Shown piece after piece: positions 24,977 through 36,085 of a stretch of DNA of 64,000 bases. Origin of the DNA: Glandiceps talaboti. Its lineage: Eukaryota; Hemichordata; Enteropneusta; Spengelidae. Under the pieces are notes generated by a model. The model made no database searches, was not told the origin of the DNA, and saw only the letters and a program-made list of their open reading frames with translations. The DNA is taken from positions 18,093,625-18,157,624 of the forward strand of contig NC_135557.1 of NCBI RefSeq assembly GCF_964340395.1. Direction: 5' to 3'. Each line of letters starts with the position of its first letter. The first letter of the stretch is position 1. The position numbers were made by a program, and so were the translations under genes.

Positions 24977-26402
24977 AGTCTAAATATTAAAATATTCCAT
25001 AATATAATATGTATATTCATAATGCAAAATCATATGTTGATATTAGGAAATGGTCAATTATGAAGCAAGATAGCATATAATTTATTGTATCTCTTTTCCA
25101 AATCGATTGATATTCCAGTATGGTACCTTTCTGTTTAATTAATTTTAACATTTCTAGCTAGGACAGGTTGTTGAACATTCCATGGATATACAACCTGTAA
25201 CATCAATATAAGTAGAGCAATCAATGAGACTTTTGATTACAAATTATGATTCCACTCTAGGCACTGACAATGTACTGTTAACACTGCACACACTGTGTAC
25301 ATATCGGTTACATATATAGCCTCCACTACGGGTATCCAATCATCTCTTTAGCAAAAATGAAAAATCATGATCCAAAAGTTGATCGTGTTCTGACAAATAT
25401 AGGCTGCTCGTTCTACATCACAACAACCATTTTTAAATCGCAAGAGAGCTGGGCTTCAATACACCATGGAGGTGCTCCCCTTATACCTCCATGGATACAC
25501 ATACTGTATAGGGTTTGGTGGTACAGACCACACGAACACTTGACGTTGGATAGTGCAGATATTACTGGATAAAGAAAATAGAGATTGAAATAAAAATTAG
25601 AAACTCCAATGCTACATAAATAATATTTCCATTCAGTCACATCTGGGGGAGGGGAGGTTATATCCTTTATGAAGACTTGTTTATCCGACATTGAACTATT
25701 GATCTTGCCCCATTAATCCCCTTTATTGCAAGACTGATGATGTAATAAATTGTAACTGTATTATAGAAGTGTCAATAAAATAACTATTTTCTACTTAATA
25801 TGTACTGGCTTTATATGTACAGCATTACAATACTACTATACTGATTTGAAATTGATTGTGCGGTTTGAAACAATTTTTAATTTTGGCAAATTTAGTTGGG
25901 GGGGGGGGGGTCCTGAGGCCTAAGTATAAGAATTTGTTTTCCTACATTGAACTATTGATCTTGCCCCTAAGAAATGTTAAATACAGATAAATACAATGTA
26001 ACATATATTTGCAGGTTATATGATTTCAAATGACCTGGCTTCTCCCCTTCATTTACAGCGATTACAACTACTACCGTACCTCTAACAACCACAACCCTAC
26101 CACCAACGACCACAACCCTACCAACAACGGAAGCACCATCTCCAAAGCTGAACTCTACAATGTTCGACCAAATCGAAGACAAGTCTCATCTGGGAACTAC
26201 TTCATCACCAATCTACACCACTACAATAGTTACAGGGTCACCAATAAAGTGTGCTATGTTGTGTGCCAATCTTGATATCTGCAACAGTTTTGCTTTCCTA
26301 CCAGATGGCCCATACTCACAGTGTGAACTCTACACAGAGAATTACAGTGGTTCTCAGCTTCTGAATATGCAAGAGACCATGTTCTTTCTGCGATCATTTT
26401 AG
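20029..26402 (+). CDS. Secreted double C-type lectin domain protein with PAN-like C-terminus, copy 1
   Basis: Four coding exons, all joined in phase 1: 20029-20092, 22487-22867, 23752-24108 and 26059-26402 (381 residues). Exon 1 encodes the signal peptide ([15 protein letters not shown], ending VSS). Exon 2 (residues 22-148) is a long-form C-type lectin domain with the cysteine pattern, WIGG, EPN and WTD. Exon 3 (148-267) is a second domain with WLGL, EPN and WND. Exon 4 encodes a mucin-like TTTTLPP linker (about 268-297) and a domain with [14 protein letters not shown] and a later C, resembling PAN/apple. EPN plus WND is the known calcium-dependent mannose-type sugar-binding signature; binding itself is inferred. 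The protein should be secreted, probably for glycan recognition in immunity or mucus. A neighbouring near-copy follows at 28641. Confidence 0.88.
21427..21748. repeat. Long-inverted-repeat MITE, family E, copy 3
   Basis: It runs from TTAAAGTGGCCA to TGGCCACTTTA with strongly matching arms (left TACTTGAAAAATCAATGTGA, right TCACATTGATTTTTCAAGTA). It lies in intron 1 of lectin copy 1. The same insertion is present at the matching place in copy 2 (30036), so it predates the duplication. Confidence 0.88.
22979..23033. repeat. (AAT)n microsatellite
   Basis: About 18 AAT units in intron 2 of lectin copy 1. The matching place in copy 2 (about 31620-31680) has only mixed AAC/AAT triplets, so it expanded after duplication. 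Confidence 0.93.
24142..24972. repeat. Compound microsatellite: GTAT, TA, TA, GT tracts
   Basis: It starts 33 bases after the exon 3 splice donor of lectin copy 1. About 475 bases of GTAT units are followed by TA tracts near 24634-24691 and 24766-24841 and a GT tract at about 24924-24972. The equivalent GTAT tract in copy 2 is only about 46 bases. Open frames across it are artefacts. Confidence 0.97.
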
Positions 26403-26628
26403 ACCTTTTGCAGGAGACAGTTTAGTTGTCACATAACCTTCAATGGACATGTGACATGTTTATGTATGCAAGGAACAATCACATCCTCATTTGCATGCAG
26501 GCATGCTATATTATAATGTTTTCCGTCTTCACCACTAGTACACAGGTGCTTCTGTCAAGTAATCACTGGTTTATATGTAATAATTCCTCCCCAACAGTTT
26601 TTTTTTCGTCTGACTGCGGAAAGTATTA

Positions 26629-26690
26629 ATGACCTAAGGGGCCTTACTTCTACGGGCTGCTAGAAGAGCAGTGAGAAACCCTTAGGTCAT
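26629..26690. repeat. Short foldback, arms ATGACCTAAGGG/CCCTTAGGTCAT
   Basis: Perfect 12-bp arms lie 38 bases apart, about 230 bases downstream of the lectin copy 1 stop codon. The counterpart in copy 2 (about 34809-34873) has decayed arms. A related half-element with CTAAGGGGCCTTGTCACTA lies near 22024 and again at 30637. Confidence 0.75.
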
Positions 26691-27129
26691 GAGTATTTTA
26701 CAGCTGAATGAAGAAAGATTTTGGGGAATAATACAACTGTATCGCCTCAAGCATAATTTAGGAAAAATCATGAAAATTAAAATGACGATTCAGAACGTTT
26801 TGAGTGACGTAGACAAGGGTTGTCGTGATGTAGAATGACCTGGTTATATAATCCATATTTTCTGTTCGAAAACGATAACATTGCTTGTGTATGGTATAAT
26901 ATGGAAGATATGCCAGATGGGGTTTGCCACATAGACAAAATATTATCATTAATACTATACTACAAAGTTACTTTAATCTTGTACTATGAAACTATACAGA
27001 ATCATAAAATAATCATAAATAACACAAACAAAAGATCCAATTTTCTTGCTTGTTTTATTAGCCGCTATACAAGAAAGGAATTGGTTCCTGTAAAATGTGT
27101 CACATGGAGTAGCGAACACATCATTGTTC

Positions 27130-27130
<1 letters not shown>

Positions 27131-27182
<52 letters not shown>
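27131..27182. repeat. (AC)n microsatellite
   Basis: About 26 AC units. The matching position in copy 2 (35295-35306) keeps only about six, another length change between the duplicates. Confidence 0.93.
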
Positions 27183-27190
<8 letters not shown>

Positions 27191-27556
27191 TTTTCACCTA
27201 AAATTAGAACATCTCTCCACAAAAGTACTTCTACAACTTTGACGACAATTTTATTTCAAATTCTGCACATCCATTCATGTATGGACAATACAGCACATTT
27301 TGGTTACCTAAGTTCTTGTCAATTCTCTGGTAGGATCGCAAGAGAGCACCCCAGAATTGACAAAGTGATGGCTAAAATTTCTGTCAAACTCGTATGCTAA
27401 TGCATCAAATAGTGATTAAACGGAGGCTACTTTACATCCAGGAGCATTATAATAGTGGTAAGGCAAAAAAAGAGAATTGTTTCTGGTCAACGTGCGCATC
27501 ACGTAAATACCTTCGCGTTGGTCTTTTGTTTCCATGTTTGTCCAGCCCATATACAG

Positions 27557-27640
27557 TTACATCTACATAGCAAGAATTTCTTGAAAACATCCGGATTCAT
27601 CTCTTCAATGATCTGTTCTCTCTTGGTTATTGTCTGATAT
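27557..27640 (-). pseudogene. MRPL37 last-exon fragment (duplication by-product)
   Basis: Read on the minus strand, it matches the end of MRPL37 exon 7 (36108-36190), still spelling YQTITKREQIIEEMNPDVFK before the frame is lost by a short deletion. The first part of the exon is missing, joined directly to intron-derived sequence (AATAAATATTGAGTGGGTC). It has no stop in register, no splice partners and no other MRPL37 exons nearby. It was copied because the duplicated unit's right edge lies inside MRPL37. Confidence 0.9.
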
Positions 27641-27807
27641 AGTAATAAATATTGAGTGGGTCAAAATTAGAATAACATAAAAAGAAGAAGAATATACACG
27701 GCTCCTAAGTGCTTATTTCCTTCAAATCATGAATATTCATTGCCCATCTAATACATATGTCTGCTAAATCTCATGGGACAACAGTGTACAAGGCTAGAAC
27801 AATAGAT

Positions 27808-28054
27808 ACATACATACATACATACATACATACACACATGCATGCATGCATACATGCATGCATGCATGCATGCATACATACATACATACATACATACATA
27901 CATACATACATACATACATACTTATATGCATACATACATACATACATACATACATACATACTGTCATACATACATACATACATACATACATACATACACA
28001 CATACATACATACATATATACATACGTACGTACATGCATGCATACATACATACA

Positions 28055-28083
<29 letters not shown>
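27808..28083. repeat. (CATA)n/(CATG)n microsatellite at the duplication junction
   Basis: About 275 bases of CATA units with CATG variants begin exactly where homology to the right copy stops. It therefore marks the breakpoint between the two duplicated units. Confidence 0.95.
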
Positions 28084-28087
<4 letters not shown>

Positions 28088-28291
28088 CTTCTCTTTATAC
28101 TTGTTAAAGAATATTAATTCAAAACCTTCGTATTTCGTTATTTACATAAACAAGCTTGGTTTAACAGGTATCTGACATTCAGACAAGGTGACAGAGATAC
28201 GTTCCACACCAGACAACGAATGTCTTGGAATACATTTAGACATACAAGTCGATGCAGTGTTCGGCAGGATTCATCAAACTCCAGAAATGTA
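28084..28291. other. Unique spacer between the two duplicated units
   Basis: About 200 bases without a match in the rest of the window that I can see, and without coding signs. With the preceding microsatellite it forms the junction filler. Confidence 0.5.
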
Positions 28292-28596
28292 AGCAAAGTA
28301 GGAGACCATGTCCCCAACTCTATGTCGAACGATGTTCGTTTGTTGAACTAGTGCAACATTATGCAATAGTGAGCGTTTTTCACCGGAGTCGTATGTAATC
28401 GTCGACTGGTACATCGATTGATGTAATCCCATTAGTGCAATGTTTCCCAAGAAACTGGCACGCATAAAGAAACACTCTTAGAAATTCAAATCGATTGTAC
28501 CATGAACGTATAGTTTTCACTTAACATATCAGTAACACAGTTACCATAGACGCACCATTCGTGGAGACCACTCATCTCTCAATACGGTATACCTGG

Positions 28597-28604
28597 GATA
28601 TAAG
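28597..28604 (+). promoter_or_regulatory. TATA-like box of lectin gene copy 2
   Basis: GATATAAG lies 37 bases before the start codon, at the same distance and in the same conserved block as in copy 1. Confidence 0.35.
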
Positions 28605-28640
28605 TATAATCTAGATTTCCCCACTTTTTACCATCTCGTC

Positions 28641-31600
28641 ATGGCTGACAAGACGAATATTTGTCTTCTGGTTTTACTTTCAAATGTCTATTTGGTTTCT
28701 TCAGGTAAGTACCTTAGTGTGTTCTTTACAAGAGTTAAGAAATTTGATTTCAGAAGACCGCTCTACCTGACGTAAAGAATATTCTGTTAGATTGATATTT
28801 TATTAATAACTAACAATAAAACTACACGGCTAAGTACGAGATATTGGAAATTAAAAAATTGTTTGGGTTGTATACTTAAAATTGAATTTGTTGTGTGTAA
28901 TTAAGGAACGATCGCAAAATGTTACATAAATTCGTAAACGAAGTTCGTTCGCTCGGTGGAGGTATTCTGGCCATGGTGTCAATGCAAATGCTGAACTTCA
29001 TTTTCGCACTTCTAGCCAAATTTAGAAAGCTTCACGCCTTCAATGGTAACAGATTCTGTATTTACAACTGAGATGTTGATAAGTTGATTAAAATTGACTA
29101 CTAATGTGATATACAGTACTTGGTTTCCGCATAGACAATAGAGAGGGACTCTCTCTATTGTCTATGGTTTCCGGTACTATGATTACCATCGTGTTTTACA
29201 CCGTTTATTGAGTTTGTGAGACATTGCGCGATCGTCCCCAACTCTGTCCAGCTTAGATTTCACTACGGACTCTATTGTGAGGGGTTTGTAAACTCAGCAC
29301 TTGTTACCAGTCGTGTAACACAGAGCAATTTCGATTTTTCCCGTATATGATATAAGTATGTATAAGAAATGTATATGATATAAGTATGTATAAGTAAAGA
29401 AAACTGAAATACAAAACCTTAGTTGCGAAGGTACACATAACATTATACTTTCTGTGTGTTTTACTGAAAAAATGAAATTGATGAAAATGCTTACAAAACA
29501 AAATGTTCCAGGGTACCTCGTGAATTAATATATGTAATTTCTTCCGAATCTGTTATCTTTGTCAGACATTTTACCATACTCTCCATGCTGTCATCGGTTT
29601 ATTGCAAAAGTTATGATACATCAAAAATGTTTAATTCAACAGCAGATTATATTAAGGTCATATCAGGTAGGAGTGACTGATAACGATAGTCTAGCTAGCA
29701 GCTCGACCCTCGGGCAATTGTGCTAATCTTAACCATTCTCGCGAACAAAAGCTTCCGCGACACTGCGAAATATTTGGCAGTTAGTCTTGGACGGTGCCGT
29801 AAAAGAGGCTGTAGTTTACGACGATGCTGGTAGGGATACTGTCATCTTCGGCTTGTGTTCGGCAACCTTCGTATAGCACAGAACCGCGGTCTTGTTTGCA
29901 AGACTATCACAACGACAGCACACTTCCTCAATTTTTTACAAAAAAATCATATGACTAAATAAACATTATAAGAAATCTATCCCAATATAAAAACTTGAGG
30001 AACATATTGGAACAAACCTTGAGAAAATATTTATATTAAAGTGGTCCAAACGTTTTGGATTTTTAAATTAATGAAACAATTTAATATGGCTTCGTATTTG
30101 AATGTGAAACAACACCGACTAAGTCTGTGTTTGTCACTCAATAAAATGCAAAACGTTAAAAAATAATGACGTGTACACAGTTTGTTATTGTACGTACAGG
30201 AGCAAACATTTTACACATGTATTAAGATCTTTTGCTGAGTTACAAAGAAGGATATTGTTTCACATTGATTTTTCAAGTAGGAAGCCATGATCAAATTGAT
30301 TTGTAAATTAAAAATCCAAAATAAATACCAAATCCTAATCCATATGGCCACTTTATTTAAGTACATTGAACATCTTAATAGCCTACCTTATTACATTGTT
30401 TACCTGGAAATGATTACCGTACAATGGTGTATATTAATCGATGTGTGATCGATTATATTTTAAAGTAGAACAGAAAACTTCGATTTTGATTTTAATATTA
30501 AGAAAGGTACGCGTCAATCGAGTTCAGTGCTGAATGGACGGATGGATTATCGACTTCCTAGTTCTAATAAAAGTACACATTTAGATATCATTCCCCAATA
30601 TTTTGCTTCATTCAGCCAATGAAAATACGAGAGCTCTAAGGGGCCTTGTCACTATGAGTCGCTAAGTGCTTAGTTTTCATCAATGCATGCACGCTTCTGT
30701 TCTTAAGATATTGCTTAAAGCGGCACAATGTGGGCTTTTAGTCAAGTGAAAATGCACAAAGAAAACTACATTGCAGTATAATGCTAATGTCGATGCAAGT
30801 CTTTTATAATGTTGTGACTGTCTGCTGGCATTGTTAGAATAGTTGATTGCATAGTAGAGTTTACCTGGACATATTTTTGGATACGTAAGATAAATTACGT
30901 CATTGGATCGTTCATGAGTTATATCTTAATACATGTGCAAACTTGCATTGGTTAACTCGCTGCTCAACTTCACAAAATTCCATTTCAAAGTAAGAAAGTC
31001 ATAAAAGCAATATTTCCAGAACTAGCACTGAAGTAAATATTAAGGTAAAAAAAGGTAAGTACTACGCCATACATTTTTGTTTGTTTTTCGTAGTGTGTCC
31101 GACAGGCCTTTTTCAGTACGGAAGTTCATGTTACCAGTTCATAACGACCAGTACCACATCTTGGTTTAATGCAAGGGATGCCTGTTCGCTGGAGAGCGGG
31201 CATCTGGTATTCGTGAATGATCAGGCCGAACACCACTTTCTAGTAAGCACCGCCCTGTCTGAATCTTACAACTCCAACTTTTGGATTGGTGGATACGGTC
31301 AAAACTTCTACTGGGTAGATGGCACCCTGCCCATCTACTCCAACTGGAAAAGTGGGGAGCCTAATTATAATGCAGTGCCGAAATGTGCTATTGCACAGTC
31401 GAGTAACAACCAGTGGGCTGACAAGCGTTGTCATAATTTAAATAATTATGTGTGCGAACGAGATATAGGAGGAGGTAGGTGTTCATCTCGATTTTTGACA
31501 CAGAAGTACATTGTGTATTGTCTAAAGTTTGGTCTAGCAAGAACGAACAACGAGAAGAACAATATCAAAAACGATGACAACATCAAAAACGATGACGACG

Positions 31601-32868
31601 GCGTTGACAACAACAACACATCAAAAACGACAACAACAACAACAATAACAATAACAACAACAATAATAATAACAAATAACGTCAACATCAACAGCAAACA
31701 ACAAAATCCATTACTGATGTACCTAACATGCAAAATACATTCCTACATAATTCTAGACAGTTACTATAAATAATGATTTAAATAAGAGTATATACATATA
31801 TTTGTATAGATATATTGTGAAAATTATAGTTAAAGATATTGGCTGTATATTTCTCGGGCAGGATCATGGTGGTGATGGTGGGGGAGGGGGGTAGGGGGTA
31901 GGAGTAGTAATGTTTTGGATTGTGATGGAAGAACTTTCTACAATGCCATGACAGTGTCTGAACTGTGGTATTATCGTATCAAATTATCACTTACGGATTC
32001 CATCATGATATCATCACGGGTTCTTCATTCCATATAAGGGCGTGGGACATAGACACAAATATGTTTAATGATTTAGAATTTGTGTAAAGAAATTAGGAAA
32101 TCCTTGATTACTCAATATCCTTCAAAACATGTACAAATTTGCGGGGTTTTTTGTTTCAAAATTGATTATTAATATTACATTGGCTCTTCAAATACTTCTC
32201 TATGACAATAGTTATAAAATCTTCTGACAGGTTCATTCCTTTTAGTTCGTTTCTGGAAAACGTCAGTTGATATAATTTGCATAAACTCTGTTGCATATAC
32301 TTTAGGTTGTACGGGAGGTGAAGAAGAGTACAGCGGCAAGTGTTATAAGGTAGAAGGAACGTCTCTCAGTTGGGATGATGCAAGAACAGAATGTCAGATC
32401 TTAGGGGGAGATCAAATTTCAATTAACAGTCAAGGAGAGCAGAGCTTCTTCCAAGATATCAGTGACTATTCGGCAGATTACTGGTTAGGACTAAAGGATG
32501 CCGGATTCCAATGGGTGGATGAAACACCAATAGTGTATGCAAGCTGGGAACCAGACGAACCCAACGGTGATGGCCCGTGTATCGAAATGAGCGTTGCTAT
32601 GGGATATAATTGGAATGATATATCTTGTGAAACGAGTCGAAAGTACATTTGTGAAAGTGAAGGTAAGAGGAAAAAGTTCAGCTTGTATGTATGTATGTAT
32701 GTATGTATGTATGTATGTATGTATGTATGTCTACCGTTAGTCGTCCTATGATCGCAACAAGCGTGAAACCCTTGAGTAACGAATTATTACAACCTTATTC
32801 TTTTGAATTAAGTCTATAATGCTCTGCTACTAATACTGGCATCGAGCACTGTTCTCTCCAGCGAGACA

Positions 32869-32961
<93 letters not shown>

Positions 32962-32980
32962 GCTTGTGTGTGTGTGTGTG

Positions 32981-33013
<33 letters not shown>

Positions 33014-34561
33014 AAGAAGTCTAAATATCAAACTCGTCCGCAATATACGTATATTCATAATGCAAAATCATATGTTGATATTAGGAAATGGTCAATTATG
33101 AAGCAACATAGCATATAATTTATTGTATCTTTTTTCCAAATCGATTGATATTTTTTGTTTGATTAATTTTAACATTTCTTATTACAGCTGGGACAGGTTG
33201 TTGAACATTCCATAGATATACAACCTGTAACCATGGTAACATCAATATAAGTAGAGCAATCAATAAGACTGTTGATTGCAATGTACTCTTAACACTGTAT
33301 ACATTGTGTACATATCAGTTACATATACAGCCTCCAGAACGGGTATCCAATCATCTCTTTAGCAAAAATGAGAAATTATGATCCAAAAGTTGAATGTGTT
33401 CTGACAAATATAGGCTGCTCGTTCTACATCATAACAACCATTTTTAAATCTCAAGAGGGCTGGGCTTCAATACACCATGGAGGTGCTCCCCTTATACCTC
33501 CATGGATACACATACTGTATAGGGATTGGTGGTACAGACCACACAGGCACTTGACGTTGAATAGTGAAGACATTACTGAATAATGAAAATAGAGATTGAA
33601 ATAGAAATTAGAAACTCAAATTCTAATAAATGATATTTCCATTCAGTCACATTTGAGGGGGAGGGGGTATATCCTTTATGATGACTTGTTTATCCGACAC
33701 TGAACTATTAACATCTTGCCCCTTAATCCCCTTTATTGCAAGACTGATGATGTAATAAATTGTAACTGTATTATAGAAGTGTCAACAAAATAACTATTTT
33801 CTACTTACTATGTACTACTGGCTTTATATTCACAGCATTACAATAATACTATACTAATTTGAAATTGATTGTGCGGTTTGAAGCAATTTTTAATTTTGGC
33901 AAATTTAGTTGGGGGGGGGGGGGGGTCTGAGGCCTAAGTATAAGAATTGGTTTTTTTTCGTACATTGAACTATTGATCTTGCCCCTAAGAAATGTTTAAT
34001 ACAGATACATACAAAGTAATATATATTTGCAGGTGATATGATTTCAAATGACTTGGCTTCTCCCTTTCATTTACAGCGATCACAACTACTACCGTACCTC
34101 CAACAACCACAACCCTACCACCCACAACCACAACTCTACCACCAACAACCACAACCCTACCAACAACCACAACCCTATCACCCACAACCACAACCCTACC
34201 ACCAACGACCACAACCCTACCAACAACCACAACCCTACCACCCACAACCACAACCCTTCCACCAACAACCACAACCCTACCAACAACGGAAGCACCATCT
34301 CCAAAGCTGAACTCTACAATGTTCGACCAAATCGAAGACAAGTCTCATCTGGACACTAGTTCATCACCAATCTACACTGCTACAATACTTACAGGGTCAC
34401 CAATAAAGTGTGCTATGTTGTGTGCCAATCTTGACATCTGCAACAGTTTTGCTTTCCTACCGCAAGGACCATACTCACAGTGTGAACTCTACACAGAGAG
34501 TTACAGTGGTTCTCAACTTCTGAATATGCAAGAGACCATGTTCTTTCTGCGATCATTTTAG
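28641..34561 (+). CDS. Secreted double C-type lectin domain protein with PAN-like C-terminus, copy 2
   Basis: Four coding exons, phase 1 throughout: 28641-28704, 31094-31474, 32306-32662 and 34077-34561 (428 residues). The architecture is that of copy 1: signal peptide, lectin domain 1 (22-148), lectin domain 2 (148-267), Thr/Pro linker (about 268-344) and PAN-like domain. All splice sites and cysteines are kept and there is no stop, so it looks functional. Differences from copy 1: the linker is 47 residues longer through extra TTTTLPP-type units; domain 1 has WAD in place of WTD; domain 2 has nine amino-acid replacements and, by eye, no silent change. Both EPN motifs remain. A shift in ligand preference is possible but unproven. 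Confidence 0.88.
29122..29173. mobile_element. 37-bp palindromic insertion with 7-8 bp target-site duplication
   Basis: The insert 29130-29166 has perfect 16-bp arms (CATAGACAATAGAGAG and its complement) around a 5-base loop. GTTTCCG flanks it directly on both sides (GGTTTCCG if one base is shared). The matching site in lectin copy 1 (about 20488-20505) has a single GGTTTCC and no insert. It lies in intron 1 of lectin copy 2. Confidence 0.85.
30036..30355. repeat. Long-inverted-repeat MITE, family E, copy 4
   Basis: It is orthologous by duplication to the copy at 21427, with the same TTAAAGTGG start and GGCCACTTTA end, in intron 1 of lectin copy 2. Confidence 0.88.
32684..33013. repeat. Compound microsatellite in intron 3 of lectin copy 2
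   Basis: A GTAT tract (32684-32729), a TA tract (about 32873-32959) and a TG tract (about 32965-33013). It is the contracted or rearranged counterpart of 24142-24972. The segment between the first two tracts reads partly as an inverted version of the copy 1 arrangement (TAGTCGTCCTATGATCGCAA here, its complement at 24895). Confidence 0.9.
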
Positions 34562-36085
34562 AACCTTTGCAGCATTAGGAGACAGTTAAATTGTCACATA
34601 AACTTCGATGGACATGTGACATGATTATGTATGCAAGGAACAATGACATCCTCATTAGCATATAGGCATGCTATATTTGTTTTCCGTCTTTCCCTGCCAG
34701 TGATAATACCACTAGTACACACGTGCTTCTGTCAAGTAATCACTGGTTCATATGTAATAATTAAATATTACTCCCCAATAGTTTTCTTTGTTTGGATGAG
34801 GAAAATATGAGTGACCTATGGGGCCTTGCTACTACGGGTTGCTAAAAGAGTAGTGAGAAACCCTTGGATCATGAGTATTTTCCAACTGAATGAAGAAAAA
34901 TATTGGGAATAACAGAAGTGTATCACCTCAAGTATAATTTATGAAAAATCATGAAAAGTAATGATGATTCGGAATGTTTTGACTCATATTTCGAGCATCA
35001 CAAAACCAGTGTCATAGATCTGGTTATATAATCCATATTTTCTGTTCGAAAACAAAAATATTGCTTGTGTATGGTATAATATGGAAGATATGCCAGATGG
35101 GGTTTGCCACATAGACAAAATATCATCATTAATACTATACTACAAAGTTACTTTAATCTTGTACTATGAAACTATACAGAATCATAAATAACACAGGCAA
35201 AAGATCAAATTTTCTTTTCTCTTTTATTAGTAAGAAAGGAATGGGTTCCTGTGAAATGTGTGTGACGTGGAGTAGCAAACACATCAGTGTTCAACACACA
35301 CACACTACTCACCTAAAATTAGAACACCTCTGCACAAAAGTAAACTAGCAATTTTATTTCAAATTCTGCACATCCATTCATGTATGGACAATACACCACA
35401 TTTTGGTTACCTAAGTTCTTGTCAATTCTCTGGTAGGATCGCAAGAGGGCATCCCAGATTTAACAAAGAGATGGCTGAAATTTATGTCATAATTGTATGT
35501 CAATGCATAAAATAGTGAATAAATGGAGGCTGGAGCATTACAGTGGTGGTTACAAATGTAGGCCAAAAAAAAGAAAAAAGAATTGTTTCTGGTCCGCGGG
35601 CATCACTAAAATACGCCTGCATTGTTCATTTCTATATGACTGTGTGTTTGTCTAGCCTATAGTCTGCAGATCCAGGGGAAACACAATAATAACCACAGTG
35701 AAGACAACTGCTGAGCCAATCATACTTGCTCTAAAGTACTAAATAAAAAGAGCAGTAACTGCCATAAATAGTAGATTGAGTGACAATTTGTTGAGAATAC
35801 AAAAAAAACAAAAACAATCCACGACGTCCTACCACTTTAAACAAACTCTCCTCACTAGAAACAATTTTTCTTTGTTTTTGGCCTTATGTAAATTTAATTA
35901 CTGGTACTTGCTAAAAAATAGCACAGTGGAAACAACATTGAAAATGTGTGGTAACTTCTTGCCTGTTTTCTTTTAGTACCATCAACTAAATTCTGGCTTC
36001 ACTTACAGCCGCCAACAGCCAATAGCGCCCCTAGTGGCCAAACAATGAAATTTTTTTATCATTTTGATAACTGGAATATGGCGAA

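Larger units (their letters stand above)
19652..27809. repeat. Segmental duplication, left copy (about 8.2 kb)
   Basis: Homology to 28292-36524 begins at GCAAAGTA(T/G)GAGACCATG and ends at GGCTAGAACAATAGA. It covers an entire lectin gene with its introns, a family E MITE and a fragment of MRPL37 exon 7. Differences are concentrated in microsatellites, one deletion of about 430 bp plus one of about 160 bp near the right end, and scattered substitutions. Confidence 0.9.

Noticed and set aside
25357-25572. A 71-codon frame present in both lectin units (also 33368-33583) as a possible small protein gene
   Set aside because: By eye about eleven of the differences between the copies change amino acids, including charge reversals, and only about two are silent. 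That is what neutral sequence would show. Part of it is a hairpin (CCATGGAGGT...ACCTCCATGG). It is simply shared because the intron was duplicated.
34038-34341. Gln/Pro-rich and Val/Gly-rich frames over the lectin linker
   Set aside because: They are alternative frames of the Thr/Pro linker repeat; the correct frame is fixed by the exon 3 to exon 4 splice phase and runs on into the PAN-like domain.
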